From positions 95,157-159,156 of the forward strand of contig NW_005179107.1 of NCBI RefSeq assembly GCF_000350225.1: 64,000 nt of DNA. The letters are read 5' to 3'. Made by a program: the position numbers and the translations under genes. Under the pieces are notes generated by a model. The model was not told where the DNA came from and did no database searches. It saw only the letters and a list, made by a program, of their open reading frames with translations. This document shows positions 62,215-64,000 of the stretch, piece after piece. Position 1 is the first letter of the stretch. Every line of letters starts with the position of its first letter. The DNA is from Chondrus crispus (taxonomy: Eukaryota > Rhodophyta > Florideophyceae > Gigartinales > Gigartinaceae).

Positions 62215-64000
62215 ATGACGTCTACCGTAACCATTCGTCTCTCAGACGCCGTCGACAATTTTATCGCCCTACGCCAATCTATCTCGCCTTTGCCATCGTC
62301 TTCGCTTATCTTTGAAAGATACCGAAATGCGACTCTGTCCAATCTTTCACCTTCAAGACTGTGGAGATGGTCACGCAGTTGGTCGCCGAAGGGGCTTGAT
62401 TACCTAAACCCACCTGGCCGTGAAGGTTTGACCGACGAGCTATCAAATATATCGCCGTCAACAATACTCATCATTGCTTCCTCTCTGCCACTGGGAGCAT
62501 TTGACAAGTTGTCGCTAGCGAATGCTGACGACATTGCACATATCATGGAGACCCGTGAATACAAGGGCGTCCTGCTAGTAGATGGTATGATGCAAAAAAG
62601 CCATATTGAGTTGCTGAAAGAACGGCTTAATGTGACTGAGGCGTTTCAAGGTGTACCTGCGCGACAGGTCTTCGCTGCTCATCTCCGTGCCGCATCACGC
62701 CCCGGGCTGAGTGCGGACATGAAAACAAGTACTTCTCTCTGGGCTGGATCAACTACATTGCGTGGATCCGAACATTGGATGTCAGGCTTTGAACTATATG
62801 ACCCATCGAATGATCACTCTTCTCCACGGCGACAAATACAGACTATCCAAGCAACTCATGGCGTTTTTGTGGAGTGCTCGGGAGAAGTGCCCGAATGCGG
62901 CGCAGTGCTCGCTGCGTCTAGAACACTGGAACTTCGGATGGGCATGGGATCTGACTCCACGGCAGCGAGCTTTGTACAGGAGTGGATCTCTGTAGGATGC
63001 GCCATGCGCCTTCTGGTCGGTAAAGCGCAGTTTTGGTGCTTTTGGACCAGGACGCATGGGGAGTGGTCATGCCGCGTGATTCGTCTTCCAAAAATGACTC
63101 GAACTCAAACGAAAGTACTCCATGTAGGTCCGTTCGCATGCCCCAATCTGGTTATGCCTGAGCAGGCTAAGCCATTTGCCGCATCAGAGATTCTTGGAAG
63201 ATTGCCAGAAATACGACTAGGAAATTCGCGACCAGACAAATGCGAAGCCCTCTCATCAAAGAATAGAACGAGAGTGGATTTTGACTCTGCTACCGTTACT
63301 CACCGCACTGATGACAACGTTGACAATGACGCGTCAATCACGGAGCGCAAACAAAGAATCGCGCCAGAGATTCTAGGAAGATTGCCCGAAATTCGCCTCA
63401 ATGAGTTCTCAAGATCATGCAAGAACGATGTCAAATTACCGGGAGACAGGATGGGAATCCGCTGCGAAGCGACCGAAGCTCTAGCTTTCGCTGCAGAAAC
63501 CAATGCTTGCATCATTGAAGATGCTCCGCTAGACAAAAAGAGGCGGATAGTGGCTGCTGCGCCCCCCCCTAAGAAGGATAGGGCTTCTCCTCCCATTTCA
63601 GCACCTGAGCAGGACTTTTTGAACACCGCAGCTGCCGAAGAACAGAAACCATACTGCAAATTCTCGGGCACGTCCGTGGTGCCTATTTCCACGAATGGGA
63701 TAGTTTCGTCTGGGCATAAACTTGAAGCCCAAGAATTGGCCACGGGAAAAAGGCTGAGAGCTACAGACGACGATGAGCTCTCGGTTCTCAGTACTTCTAC
63801 TTTGCGGACAACATCTGCTTCTCAAGGTAAATCAATTCGAAATGAACAGATTGCCTTGAAGCGACGGAGATTTCAGCGACTGCAAGGGAAAAGCGGAGAG
63901 AGTCGCTTGAAGTTTAGGCCCAGAGATGCAAAGCGGAAATCAACCGTGTTGCAAGGAGATAAACGTCAGGTTGCAGACTCAGTAACAAGCAAGAAAGATG
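62215..64000 (+). CDS. Unknown protein, frame open past the right edge (3' partial)
   Basis: From the first in-frame ATG (62215, MTSTVTIRLSDAVDNF) the frame stays open for 595 codons to the window end; the previous in-frame stop is at 62062-62064. The N-terminal ~310 residues look globular (LIIASSLPLGAFDKL, LLVDGMM, FWCFWTRTHGEWSCRVIRLPK). Then an 11-residue motif EILGRLPEIRL occurs twice, starting at residues 325 and 385, exactly 60 residues apart. The C-terminal part is charged and lysine/arginine-rich (NEQIALKRRRFQRLQ, PRDAKRKS) and probably nuclear. No family was recognised. Splicing further downstream cannot be judged. Confidence 0.75.
   Translation, partial: MTSTVTIRLSDAVDNFIALRQSISPLPSSSLIFERYRNATLSNLSPSRLWRWSRSWSPKGLDYLNPPGREGLTDELSNISPSTILIIASSLPLGAFDKLSLANADDIAHIMETREYKGVLLVDGMMQKSHIELLKERLNVTEAFQGVPARQVFAAHLRAASRPGLSADMKTSTSLWAGSTTLRGSEHWMSGFELYDPSNDHSSPRRQIQTIQATHGVFVECSGEVPECGAVLAASRTLELRMGMGSDSTAASFVQEWISVGCAMRLLVGKAQFWCFWTRTHGEWSCRVIRLPKMTRTQTKVLHVGPFACPNLVMPEQAKPFAASEILGRLPEIRLGNSRPDKCEALSSKNRTRVDFDSATVTHRTDDNVDNDASITERKQRIAPEILGRLPEIRLNEFSRSCKNDVKLPGDRMGIRCEATEALAFAAETNACIIEDAPLDKKRRIVAAAPPPKKDRASPPISAPEQDFLNTAAAEEQKPYCKFSGTSVVPISTNGIVSSGHKLEAQELATGKRLRATDDDELSVLSTSTLRTTSASQGKSIRNEQIALKRRRFQRLQGKSGESRLKFRPRDAKRKSTVLQGDKRQVADSVTSKKD

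Overview
The window is nuclear DNA from a compact, intron-poor photosynthetic eukaryote, most likely a red alga with a small-intron genome such as a florideophyte. That assignment is inference. The gene set is eukaryotic: CNOT1, ISWI, NOC2, SDS22, EMC1, XAP5/FAM50, eL30, a BLTP2/SABRE-type lipid transfer protein and an O-mannosyltransferase. A glutamate-1-semialdehyde aminotransferase (C5 tetrapyrrole route) and a diaminopimelate decarboxylase, both with presequence-like N-termini, point to a plastid. Only three of about 22 genes need splicing; their introns are 85-179 nt with GT-AG ends.

Layout. 0.2-20.7 kb: twelve genes strictly alternating in strand: M17 aminopeptidase (+), XAP5 (-), eL30 (+), NOC2 (-), SDS22-like LRR protein (+), 2-oxoglutarate oxygenase-like protein (-), RNA pseudouridine synthase (+), ISWI (-), type II membrane glycosyltransferase (+), GSA aminotransferase (-), a 70-aa membrane protein (+) and a QueC-like protein (-). 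21.4-25.8 kb: two divergent paralogues with the two-membrane-segment layout of DEG/ENaC/ASC channels, the second interrupted by a 100-N assembly gap. 25.8-28.3 kb: a gene-poor stretch. 28.3-36.2 kb: asparagine synthetase, a repeat-bearing type I membrane protein and DAP decarboxylase, all +. 36.4-47.9 kb: EMC1, a BTB/T1 protein and the giant BLTP2-type protein, all -. 50.1-58.5 kb: an unknown membrane protein (+) and CNOT1 (-). 59.6-64 kb: a three-exon PMT lacking MIR domains, and an unknown ORF open to the right edge.

There is no operon logic. Most genes are housekeeping functions: ribosome biogenesis and translation (NOC2, eL30, pseudouridine synthase), chromatin and RNA (ISWI, XAP5, CNOT1), ER and lipid (EMC1, PMT, BLTP2), and amino acid and tetrapyrrole synthesis (ASNS, LysA, GSA). 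The most interesting parts are the divergent channel-like pair, the eukaryotic QueC-like protein, the MIR-less PMT, a 49-bp perfect palindrome, and a recurring ACACGTGTAC element found only between genes.
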